Positions 6,753-13,513 of a stretch of 64,000 nucleotides of DNA are shown here, one piece after another. This DNA comes from Bryobacteraceae bacterium (GTDB lineage: Bacteria > Acidobacteriota > Terriglobia > Bryobacterales > Bryobacteraceae), in the NCBI GenBank assembly GCA_025928545.1, contig JAICJH010000006.1:1-64000 (forward strand), in the 5' to 3' direction. Under the pieces are notes generated by a model. It saw nothing but the letters and a program-made list of their open reading frames with translations. It made no database searches and was not told the origin of the DNA. Made by a program: the position numbers and the translations under genes. How positions within the stretch are numbered: the stretch's first letter is position 1; every line of letters starts with the position of its first letter.

Positions 6753-8072
6753 ATGCGTTATTTGTTCATAGACAATTTTCGCGGATTCTCGAATACGTAC
6801 ATTCCTTTGGTGGATGTCAACTTCTTCGTAGGAGAGAACAGCTCAGGCAAGACATCAATAATTAGCCTTATAAAATTGCTATCTACTAATGAATTTCTTT
6901 ATGCACAAAAGTTTCGTACCGAAGACGTTAATTTAGGTCACTTTCAGGACATAGTAAGTGCTCATTCATCCAAGCGCACTCACTTTAGCATCGGAATCAT
7001 TGACGACTTACCTGGCCCTAGCGCACATCGCGAAGTTTCTCTAACGGCCATGCTGTATACCTTCACGAATCACGGGGGGCTGGCGAGGCTATGTAGCTTT
7101 ACGTCAATCGTTGGGACAACACAGTTGTTCATTCGCATAGACGGTTCCAAAACCTACTTCAAGTCGATGCCGTTGGAAGAAGCGATCACTTTGGTGTCCC
7201 TCAGAAATATAATAATGCCACGGTGGATTAAGGAACGAGACTCAGCCGCGTCTGACTATCAGAGGCTCACCGAGTCAAAGGATAGTCATTATCCAGACCC
7301 TGAGCAGTATCCACTCTATGGTCCATTGATGATGGCAATAGCTCAAACACCTAAGCTCAAAGCCCAAAGCGATCATCCGATTTTTTACGGTCGGAGAGAC
7401 ATTGTATGGATAGCTCCGATACGAACAAAGGCCCAACGAACCTACGACGACATATCACAGGGTGACTTTTCCTCGGACGGTCAACACACGCCATACTTAA
7501 TACGAAGGGTCACGCAGCCCGGCGCTGAAGGGAAGACCTCATTTGACGCATTCATAGGGAAGGCTGGAAAATCGAGCGGCCTTTTTGAGTCAATAGAAAT
7601 CAAGAGGCACGGGGAGGATGGAACCGCCCCATTTGAAGTTGACGCCGTACTCGACGGAAGCCCGTTAAATCTGATTAATGTAGGCTACGGTGTGTCTCAA
7701 TCACTCCCTGTGTTTGTCGAGATACTTACGCGCCCCAAGGGGAGTTGGTTTGCTATTCAACAACCCGAAGTGCATTTACATCCACGGGCACAGGCATCGC
7801 TAGGGGACGCGTTCTTTGAGATGGCCGTTGCGGACAATAAACGTTTTCTGATTGAGACGCACAGCGATTTCACGATAGATCGTTTCAGGATGAACTACAG
7901 GCAGCCAGGAACCAAGAAGCCAGATAGTCAGATATTATTTTTTGAACGGCGCGATAGGCATAATACCGTCCATTCACTGCCCATAAATGCACAAGGTGAA
8001 TTGCCGTCGGACCAGCCAGACAGCTATCGGCATTTCTTCCTCGCCGAAGAAATGAAGATACTTGGACTGTGA
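6753..8072 (+). CDS. OLD-like AAA ATPase (ABC-type fold), transposon passenger
   Basis: A 439-aa protein with an SMC/ABC-like ATPase fold of the AAA_15/AAA_21 group. It starts MRYLFIDNFRGFSN, has Walker A GENSSGKTS at residues 27-35, a signature-like GYGVSQSLPVFVEIL near residue 310, a Walker B region FAIQQPEVHLHP near residue 335 (Gln replaces the usual Asp while the catalytic Glu stays, as in the DUF3696-like clade), and a switch His in ETHSD. No TOPRIM or other nuclease domain follows, unlike GajA or OLD. The next gene begins 4 bp later and encodes a PIN-like nuclease, which could supply the missing catalytic part. Paired ATPase and nuclease genes of this kind (Septu and PARIS are analogies) often act in phage defence. 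Codon use is A+T-rich compared with host genes. Confidence 0.88.
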   Translation: MRYLFIDNFRGFSNTYIPLVDVNFFVGENSSGKTSIISLIKLLSTNEFLYAQKFRTEDVNLGHFQDIVSAHSSKRTHFSIGIIDDLPGPSAHREVSLTAMLYTFTNHGGLARLCSFTSIVGTTQLFIRIDGSKTYFKSMPLEEAITLVSLRNIIMPRWIKERDSAASDYQRLTESKDSHYPDPEQYPLYGPLMMAIAQTPKLKAQSDHPIFYGRRDIVWIAPIRTKAQRTYDDISQGDFSSDGQHTPYLIRRVTQPGAEGKTSFDAFIGKAGKSSGLFESIEIKRHGEDGTAPFEVDAVLDGSPLNLINVGYGVSQSLPVFVEILTRPKGSWFAIQQPEVHLHPRAQASLGDAFFEMAVADNKRFLIETHSDFTIDRFRMNYRQPGTKKPDSQILFFERRDRHNTVHSLPINAQGELPSDQPDSYRHFFLAEEMKILGL

Positions 8073-8076
8073 CCTC

Positions 8077-8637
8077 ATGTGCGTAATCATTGACACCGTG
8101 TGTTTCCCCAAGGTTTTCGATCCAACAAACGCCCAACACGAGAGGTTTCAGCCGGTATTTGCGTGGGTGATGGATGGCGGCGGAAGTATTGTTTTCGGCG
8201 GAACGAAGTACCGAACTGAGATTTGCGAGCGCATCAGGAGATTCGGCAGATTACTTGTCGATCTTGAACGGAAAAATCGGTTGGTTAGACTCAACGACTC
8301 ACGCGTGGATGCGACAGAAGCCAAGTTAAAGGAACTCGAACCTTGCAAAGAGTTTAATGACGCACACATAGTGGCGATGGTGATAGTGTCAAAGTGCTGT
8401 GTCGTGTGTACTGACGATATAGAGTCACTTCCCTACTTGGCGGATCGCAGGTTCTATCCGAGGGGGACCAAACCTCCGCATGTCTATCACGCTAAGGATC
8501 ATGCTGGATTGTGTTGCGGCAAGTACATGGCGGACATATGTCGTGCGCGTCCAGCCGTATCGCATGGTCCGAACAAAAGAAAACCGAAGGCGAGACCAAA
8601 GGCAGCCCACGGAAACACCAGAAGGAGACGCCGATGA
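8077..8637 (+). CDS. PIN-like nuclease, transposon passenger
   Basis: A 186-aa protein with PIN-domain hallmarks: MCVIIDT at the start (first metal-binding Asp at residue 6), a conserved FGGTKY segment near residue 42, and NDAHIVAMVIVSKCCVVCTDD near residues 100-120 with the later acidic residues. PIN domains are metal-dependent RNases and are the toxic half of VapBC pairs. The C-terminal ~40 residues are strongly basic (NKRKPKARPKAAHG) and may bind nucleic acid. The ATG lies 4 bp after the ATPase stop. Its own stop overlaps the next start as ATGA. The fixed order suggests that the ATPase controls or delivers the nuclease; the target is unknown. Confidence 0.8.
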   Translation: MCVIIDTVCFPKVFDPTNAQHERFQPVFAWVMDGGGSIVFGGTKYRTEICERIRRFGRLLVDLERKNRLVRLNDSRVDATEAKLKELEPCKEFNDAHIVAMVIVSKCCVVCTDDIESLPYLADRRFYPRGTKPPHVYHAKDHAGLCCGKYMADICRARPAVSHGPNKRKPKARPKAAHGNTRRRRR

Positions 8638-8831
8638 AGCCACTAGCGGCCCCCGTCGTACCTGGAGACACGGACTGGGAGCGATTCGACAATGCCGTCA
8701 GCATGGTTCTCAAAGTTCCAAAGGCCGCAATGCTCGCGGACGACGCTAAACGGAAAGCAAAGTTCCGAAGGAAGCGGGCGAGGGCGAAGAAAGCTGAAGC
8801 GACAGCTACGAATTCAAATCTATACCATTAA
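8634..8831 (+). CDS. Small basic protein overlapping the PIN-like gene, possible antitoxin
   Basis: A 65-aa protein. It contains WERFDNAVSMVLKVPKAAML, a short helical motif similar to those in small proteins encoded beside PIN toxins, followed by a Lys/Arg-rich tail (KRKAKFRRKRARAKK). AAGGAG precedes the ATG, which overlaps the nuclease stop as ATGA, so translation is coupled. An antitoxin or nucleic-acid-binding partner of the nuclease is the most natural reading, but no database-level family assignment can be made from sequence alone. It is the last gene before the right end of the transposon. Confidence 0.65.
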   Translation: MKPLAAPVVPGDTDWERFDNAVSMVLKVPKAAMLADDAKRKAKFRRKRARAKKAEATATNSNLYH

Positions 8832-8846
8832 AATCCCAGTACGAAA

Positions 8847-8870
8847 TGGTTAGCCAAGTAATTTATTGCC
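8847..8870 (-). repeat. Right terminal inverted repeat of the transposon
   Basis: Reverse complement of 5503-5526 with no mismatch over 24 bp. It begins 15 bp after the stop of the last passenger gene. Confidence 0.93.
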
Positions 8871-8878
8871 CTCCTCAG
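8871..8878. repeat. Right 8-bp target-site duplication of the transposon
   Basis: CTCCTCAG, identical to 5495-5502. Confidence 0.92.
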
Positions 8879-8880
8879 AG

Positions 8881-8910
8881 CATCGGCGTGAATCGGCGTG
8901 CATCGGCGGC
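8881..8910. repeat. Three imperfect 10-bp tandem units
   Basis: CATCGGCGTG, AATCGGCGTG and CATCGGCGGC follow one another directly. Low-complexity spacers of this kind are common between genes in GC-rich bacteria. No function is implied. Confidence 0.5.
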
Positions 8911-8943
8911 CATTACGAATTTCCCCCAAACCCAAACCCCCGT

Positions 8944-9054
8944 TCACAACAATTTTCGCCAATGGATTCAACAACATAACTATCCAGCCCCAACCCCCTC
9001 AGTGCATAATCGTGGCAGATTATGGCACTTTCAGACAAACAACTAGCCGCGAAC
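8944..9054 (+). repeat. 111-bp direct repeat, copy B
   Basis: This is the intact counterpart of 2554-2664. It covers the upstream region of the 9022 gene and its first eleven codons. The non-coding part is as conserved as the coding part, so the two copies share a recent origin or the leader is functionally constrained. Confidence 0.8.
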
Positions 9055-9819
9055 CGGGCCAACGCGCAGAAATCCACTGGCCCCACCTCCGTTATCGGGA
9101 AACGTAACTCTTCCCGTAACTCCCTGAAACACGGACTCCTCAGCGACATCATCCTGATCAACGGCGAATCCGCCGAGCGTCTCAATGAACTCGCCAGCTC
9201 CATCACCGACGAATACGATCCCGAAACTCCCTCCCAGGAAATGATGGTTCAAAACGCCGTCGCCGCCATGTGGTTCCTCATGCGCTGTTGGGCCGTGGGC
9301 GCCGCTGGACTCAACCATGAAATGAAAGTCCAGGCCCCTTCCATGACTGATGAGGATGCCGCCACCCGTGCCATGCTCGCCTTCCGTTCCCTCTGCGACA
9401 ACAGCCGCCATCTCGATCTCCTCAGCCGCTACCAGCACCGCTACGAGCGCCAGTACTTTCGCGCCATCGCCGCCCTCGACAAAATGCGCGACGAAAGAAA
9501 TGCCCGTGCTGAGCGAACCCGCCACCATGAAGAAAACAAACAAGCGGCCGAAATTCCCGAACCCATTTCCAGCCCCCCGGAACCCATCCAGTCACCGCCC
9601 GAACCCGTCCCGGATGCTCCCGACGAAGCGCTCGACGAAATGCCCAACGAAATCCCCGCCGAAAGAAATGCCGGTGCCGAGCGAAGCCGCCACCCTGAAC
9701 AAAACAAACAGCCGGCCCAAATTCCCGAACCCATTTTCACCCCCGACGAACCCGGCCCAGCCGCCCCTGAACCCATAACCCTGGAGCCCGAAGACGGATC
9801 GGATACCCGAAACCCATAA
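9022..9819 (+). CDS. Conserved hypothetical protein with duplicated Pro/Glu-rich tail
   Basis: A 265-aa protein beginning MALSDKQLAANRANAQKSTG, then a conserved SSRNSLKHGLLSD stretch and a helical middle (MMVQNAVAAMWFLMRCWAVG). As far as I recall, proteins with this N-terminus are frequent and multicopy in acidobacterial genomes and have no assigned function. The C-terminal third is Pro/Glu-rich and carries a 78-bp duplication (9493-9570 and 9661-9738), giving two versions of ERNARAERTRHHEENKQ...IPEP. There is no signal peptide. The 5' end is duplicated at 2554-2664, showing that members of the family have recombined at this locus. Confidence 0.7.
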   Translation: MALSDKQLAANRANAQKSTGPTSVIGKRNSSRNSLKHGLLSDIILINGESAERLNELASSITDEYDPETPSQEMMVQNAVAAMWFLMRCWAVGAAGLNHEMKVQAPSMTDEDAATRAMLAFRSLCDNSRHLDLLSRYQHRYERQYFRAIAALDKMRDERNARAERTRHHEENKQAAEIPEPISSPPEPIQSPPEPVPDAPDEALDEMPNEIPAERNAGAERSRHPEQNKQPAQIPEPIFTPDEPGPAAPEPITLEPEDGSDTRNP

Positions 9820-9842
9820 ACAATATTTATAGCTGACTCTAC

Positions 9843-9871
9843 TTGCATTTCTAAAACTTTCCGATTAAACT
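9843..9871 (+). promoter_or_regulatory. Probable sigma-70 promoter of the ilv operon
   Basis: TTGCAT (-35, 9843-9848), a 17-bp spacer and TAAACT (-10, 9866-9871) lie directly upstream of the leader-peptide ATG at 9885. Transcription would begin near 9878. Confidence 0.6.
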
Positions 9872-9884
9872 GAAAGTTCTGCAA

Positions 9885-9998
9885 ATGCCGTACAGCTTCA
9901 CAGCCCGTGTCGTTACCCTGACCACTCCTGTAGTCAGCATTACTCTGACCGCTACCGCGGTCGGAATTAATGTGGTCGTCGTATCCGGCCCCGCCTGA
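9885..9998 (+). CDS. Branched-chain amino-acid leader peptide
   Basis: A 37-codon frame starting MPYSFTARVVTLTTPVVSIT and ending with a run of four valines shortly before the stop. By my count it holds nine Val, seven Thr, two Leu and two Ile. Such a composition is the mark of ilv leader peptides: when the charged tRNAs are scarce, the ribosome stalls on these codons and the downstream RNA folds so that transcription continues. A hairpin with T-tract follows within 30 bp, and ilvB starts 122 bp after the peptide stop. No strong ribosome-binding site precedes the ATG, and the predicted transcript start is only about 7 nt upstream, so initiation may be nearly leaderless. Confidence 0.75.
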   Translation: MPYSFTARVVTLTTPVVSITLTATAVGINVVVVSGPA

Positions 9999-10026
9999 GG
10001 CACTCGGCTAAGTCAAAGACTTTCGA

Positions 10027-10064
10027 GGCCATCAGCGGGGTGCAAGCCCAGCCGGTGGCCTTTT
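10027..10064 (+). terminator. Attenuator terminator upstream of ilvB
   Basis: GGCCATC (10027-10033) can pair with GGTGGCC (10054-10060) through one G-U pair and is followed by TTTT. It lies between the leader peptide and ilvB, where an attenuation terminator is expected. A competing antiterminator pairing was not worked out. Confidence 0.65.
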
Positions 10065-10120
10065 CTATTGGAATCCAAAACGGTAAATAGCGGTAAAGGA
10101 ATCAGGAGCAATTAGTCAAT

Positions 10121-11896
10121 ATGCAAACTCCGAACGCAACAGCAGGCACTACCACAACGGCAGCCGAGACCGGCAAATTAATGACCGGCGCCGAGATGCT
10201 TCTCGAATGTCTCGCCAAAGAAGGCGTCGACGTCTTTTTCGGTTATCCCGGCGGCGTCACGCTGCCTTTCTACGATGCGGTCTACGATTCGCACATCAGG
10301 CACATTCTGGTACGCCATGAAGAGAATGCCGCCTTCGCCGCCGCCGGATACGCGCGCGCCACCGGCAAGGTCGGCGTCTGCTGCGCCACGTCCGGTCCCG
10401 GCGCCACCAATCTCGTAACCGGCCTCGTCGATGCCCTGATGGATTCCATTCCCCTCGTCGCAATAACCGGCCAGGTGCATTCCAAGTTGATTGGCAGCGA
10501 CGCTTTTCAGGAAGCCGATACCTTCGGCATCACGCGCCCCGCCACAAAGCACAATTTCATGGTGCGCAATGTGGCGGAGTTGCCGCGCATCGTGCACGAA
10601 GCTTTCTATCTCGCCTCCAGCGGCCGGCCCGGTCCTGTGCTGGTCGATATTCCCAAGGATGTTTTCCAGGCGCGCGGCCATTACGTTCCGGTCGATTCCA
10701 TTCATCTCCCTGGCTACAAAGTGTTCACCGAAGGCCATGCCGGCCAGATCCGTCGCGCCGCGCAACTGATTTGGGAAGCGGAACGCCCCTTCGTTTATGC
10801 CGGCGGCGGAATTCTGGCGGGCGCTGCGTCCGCCGAACTCAAAGAGCTGGTCGAGCTCGTGGATATGCCCACCGTCTGCACCCTCATGGGTCTCGGCGGC
10901 CTTTCCTCCAGCCATCGCAACTTCATCAGCATGCCCGGCATGCATGGCAGCTACGCTTCGAACATGGGCATGACGGAGTGCGATCTCCTGATTGCTCTCG
11001 GCACCCGCTTCGATGACCGCGTCACCGGCCAGCTGGGCGCGTTCGCGAAGCATGCCCGCGTCATTCATGTCGATATAGACCCCGCCGAAGTCGGCAAGAA
11101 CCGCACTCCCGATATTCCGATCGTGGGCGATGTGAAGCGCGTTCTCCAGAAGCTCAACAAAGCCGTCCAGGAACTCGAACCCGAGATGCGCGCCACCAAG
11201 GCCAACGCCCGCGGCGCATGGTGGGACAAAATCCGCGGCTGGATGGAAGAGCATCCTTATGACCGTCGCCATGACGACAGCGTCATTCGTCCGCAACATC
11301 TGATGGATGAAATCGACCGCCTGTCGGGCGGCCAGGCCATTGTGACTTCCGACGTCGGCCAGCACCAGATGTGGGCGGCGCAGTTGATCCGCTTCAACGA
11401 ACCCCGGCTCTGGATCAACTCCGGCGGCCTCGGTTCCATGGGCTTCGGCCTGCCATCCGCCATCGGCGCACAGATGGCGCGGCCCGACAAACTCGTGATC
11501 TCCATCTCCGGCGATGGCGGTTTCCAGATGTCCCTGCCGGAGCTCTCCACCATCGCCACGCACGGCCTTCCCATAAAGATAATCGTCATGAACAACGGCT
11601 GCCTCGGTATGGTGCGGCAGTGGCAAACGCTCTTCTACAACAACCGGCAGAGCGCGGTGGCTCTCGAATGTTTCCCTGATGTCGAGAAACTGGCGGGTGC
11701 CTACGGCTTCACCGGCCGCACGGTCGATAAGCCCCAGGAACTCGCTTCGGCGCTGGAGACCGCCTTCAAAACTCCCGGACCTTATCTGCTCAACGTCACG
11801 GTGGCGCCCATGGAAAACGTATACCCCATGGTGCCCGCGGGCGGCGCGGTTTACGAAATGGTCCTGGGACCGCCCCAGCCCGTGGCGGTGGATTAA
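10121..11896 (+). CDS. ilvB: Acetolactate synthase, large (catalytic) subunit
   Basis: A 591-aa thiamine-diphosphate enzyme that condenses two pyruvates to acetolactate, or pyruvate with 2-oxobutyrate, the first common step of valine, leucine and isoleucine synthesis. The N-terminal ThDP domain has FFGYPGGVTLPFYDAVY and the catalytic Glu in VRHEENAAFAAAGYA near residue 68. The middle domain follows. The C-terminal domain carries the Mg-ThDP motif GDGGFQMSLPELSTIATHGL ending in NNGCLGMVRQWQ. Length is typical. It is the first structural gene after the attenuator, and the regulatory subunit follows after 15 bp. The first ~20 residues are Thr/Ala-rich and variable, so a start at MTGAEML is also possible. 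Confidence 0.97.
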   Translation: MQTPNATAGTTTTAAETGKLMTGAEMLLECLAKEGVDVFFGYPGGVTLPFYDAVYDSHIRHILVRHEENAAFAAAGYARATGKVGVCCATSGPGATNLVTGLVDALMDSIPLVAITGQVHSKLIGSDAFQEADTFGITRPATKHNFMVRNVAELPRIVHEAFYLASSGRPGPVLVDIPKDVFQARGHYVPVDSIHLPGYKVFTEGHAGQIRRAAQLIWEAERPFVYAGGGILAGAASAELKELVELVDMPTVCTLMGLGGLSSSHRNFISMPGMHGSYASNMGMTECDLLIALGTRFDDRVTGQLGAFAKHARVIHVDIDPAEVGKNRTPDIPIVGDVKRVLQKLNKAVQELEPEMRATKANARGAWWDKIRGWMEEHPYDRRHDDSVIRPQHLMDEIDRLSGGQAIVTSDVGQHQMWAAQLIRFNEPRLWINSGGLGSMGFGLPSAIGAQMARPDKLVISISGDGGFQMSLPELSTIATHGLPIKIIVMNNGCLGMVRQWQTLFYNNRQSAVALECFPDVEKLAGAYGFTGRTVDKPQELASALETAFKTPGPYLLNVTVAPMENVYPMVPAGGAVYEMVLGPPQPVAVD

Positions 11897-11911
11897 CTAA
11901 GGAAAATTATC

Positions 11912-12442
11912 ATGCTCCAGACAATTTCTATTCTTCTTGAGAACAAACCGGGCGCGCTGCTGCGTGTCACCGGCGTGCTCTCCGCCCGTGGCTACAACAT
12001 TGAAGGCCTGACTGTCGCGAAAACGATGGACCCGGAGCTTTCCCGAATGACGATCACCGTCGATGTGGAGGAACGCCTCCGCACCCAGGTGATCAAGCAG
12101 ATGAACAAGCTGGTCAACGTCCTGCAGGCTACCGATATGACCGATTCCCCTTCGCTGATCCGCGAAATGGTCTTGCTGCGGGTCAAGTGTTCGCAGGAAA
12201 ATCGCACAGCCGTCCTGAAAGAAGCTGAAATCTTCCAGGCGCGCGTGGTCGATTCCTCGGTGGAAGGTTTTGCGATTGAGGCCACCGGCGTGGCCGAAAA
12301 GCTGGATGAGTTTATTGATGTGATGCGCAGCTACGGCGAAAGCGACGTATCACGATCGGGCGCGGTAGCCATGTCGCTCGAGACGAAGAAGCTTCGCCTG
12401 CAACCCCCCGTGCCGACTGGCGCGGGAGCACAAGCTGTTTAA
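11912..12442 (+). CDS. ilvN: Acetolactate synthase, small (regulatory) subunit
   Basis: A 176-aa protein with an N-terminal ACT domain (ISILLENKPGALLRVTGVLS, then GYNIEGLTVA) and a C-terminal ALS_ss_C domain. It binds the large subunit, raises its activity and confers feedback inhibition by valine. Length fits the IlvH/IlvN family. It sits 15 bp after ilvB in the same direction and is followed by ilvC after 36 bp, so it belongs to the attenuated operon. Confidence 0.96.
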   Translation: MLQTISILLENKPGALLRVTGVLSARGYNIEGLTVAKTMDPELSRMTITVDVEERLRTQVIKQMNKLVNVLQATDMTDSPSLIREMVLLRVKCSQENRTAVLKEAEIFQARVVDSSVEGFAIEATGVAEKLDEFIDVMRSYGESDVSRSGAVAMSLETKKLRLQPPVPTGAGAQAV

Positions 12443-12478
12443 GTCAACACAAAATCTCTTAAGGACAAAGTTTTCCCA

Positions 12479-13495
12479 ATGCCAAGACGCTTCTACGAAA
12501 AAGACGGAAACATCGAGCCCCTCAAGGGCAAAAAAATTGCCATCATCGGCTACGGCAGCCAGGGCCATGCGCACGCGCTGAACCTGCGCGATTCGGGTCT
12601 CGACGTTGTAGTCGGCCTCCCCGCCGCCAGCAAGAGCCGCGCGAAAGCGACCGCTGCCGGCCTGACCGTGCTGACGCCCTCGGAAGCCGCGAAAGCCGCC
12701 GACGTCATCATGATCCTGGTCCCCGATCATCTCCAGTCCGATATCTATGAAGCCGATATCGCGCCCAACCTGACCGCCGGCAAGACGCTGATGTTCGCGC
12801 ACGGTTTCAGCATTCACTTCAAGGCAATCGAAGTGCCGAAGAATATCGACGTTTCGATGATCGCCCCGAAGGCTCCCGGCCATCGTGTGCGCGAAGTCTT
12901 CACCGAAGGTTCGGGCGTTCCCGCGTTGGTCGCGGTCCATCAGGATGCCAGCGGCAAGGCTCTCGAAAATGCCCTGGCTTATGCGACCGGCATCGGCAGC
13001 ATGCGCGCGGGCGTGATCGAAACCTCGTTCCGCGAAGAAACCGAGAGCGACCTCTTCGGTGAGCAGGCTGTTCTTTGCGGCGGCGCCGCGGAACTGATCC
13101 GCGCCGGCTTCCAGACCCTGGTCGAAGCGGGCTATGCTCCCGAGATCGCCTACTTCGAATGCCTGCACGAACTCAAGCTCATCGTCGACCTGATCTATGA
13201 GGGTGGCCTGAGCTACATGCGCTACTCGATTTCCGATACGGCGGAATACGGCGATTACACGCGCGGTCCGCGCATCATCAACGACGCCACCCGCGCCGAG
13301 ATGAAGAAGATTCTGGCGGAAATTCAGTCCGGCGAATTCGCGAAGCAGTGGATCGCGGAGAACAAAACCGGCGGCCGCAAGAAGTTCCTCGCCATGCGCG
13401 ATGCACAGCAGGGACAGCAGATCGAAACGGTCGGCGCTGAACTCCGCAAAATGATGACCTTCCTCCGGAAAACGAAAGAAGCGGGCGTAGCGTAA
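12479..13495 (+). CDS. ilvC: Ketol-acid reductoisomerase, class I
   Basis: A 338-aa class I enzyme that isomerises and reduces acetolactate or acetohydroxybutyrate to the dihydroxy acid. The Rossmann motif is [20 protein letters not shown]. The Mg-binding knotted domain includes [17 protein letters not shown] and later [18 protein letters not shown]. The cofactor loop reads [11 protein letters not shown], where most class I enzymes have Arg after GL; this may affect NADPH versus NADH preference. It is the third gene of the ilv operon. Confidence 0.97.
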   Translation: MPRRFYEKDGNIEPLKGKKIAIIGYGSQGHAHALNLRDSGLDVVVGLPAASKSRAKATAAGLTVLTPSEAAKAADVIMILVPDHLQSDIYEADIAPNLTAGKTLMFAHGFSIHFKAIEVPKNIDVSMIAPKAPGHRVREVFTEGSGVPALVAVHQDASGKALENALAYATGIGSMRAGVIETSFREETESDLFGEQAVLCGGAAELIRAGFQTLVEAGYAPEIAYFECLHELKLIVDLIYEGGLSYMRYSISDTAEYGDYTRGPRIINDATRAEMKKILAEIQSGEFAKQWIAENKTGGRKKFLAMRDAQQGQQIETVGAELRKMMTFLRKTKEAGVA

Positions 13496-13513
13496 GCGCG
13501 CCCGAAACCAACC

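Larger units (their letters stand above)
5503..8870 (+). mobile_element. IS1595-type transposon with four passenger genes
   Basis: A 3368-bp element defined at base level. Both ends carry the same 24-bp inverted repeat without mismatch (5503-5526 and 8847-8870, outer end GGCAATAAATTACTTGGC). CTCCTCAG is directly duplicated on both sides. Inside, all genes point the same way: an IS1595 transposase, a 56-aa protein, an AAA ATPase, a PIN-like nuclease and a 65-aa basic protein. The passenger half is visibly richer in A+T than the surrounding chromosome, which suggests acquisition from elsewhere. Perfect repeats and duplication point to a recent and probably still mobile insertion. IS1595-family elements with passenger genes are known, but I do not know one with this ATPase-nuclease cargo. 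Confidence 0.93.

Noticed and set aside
10178-11626. Long open frame opposite ilvB on the minus strand
   Set aside because: It mirrors a certain gene, has no domain, and arises from GC-rich codon bias.
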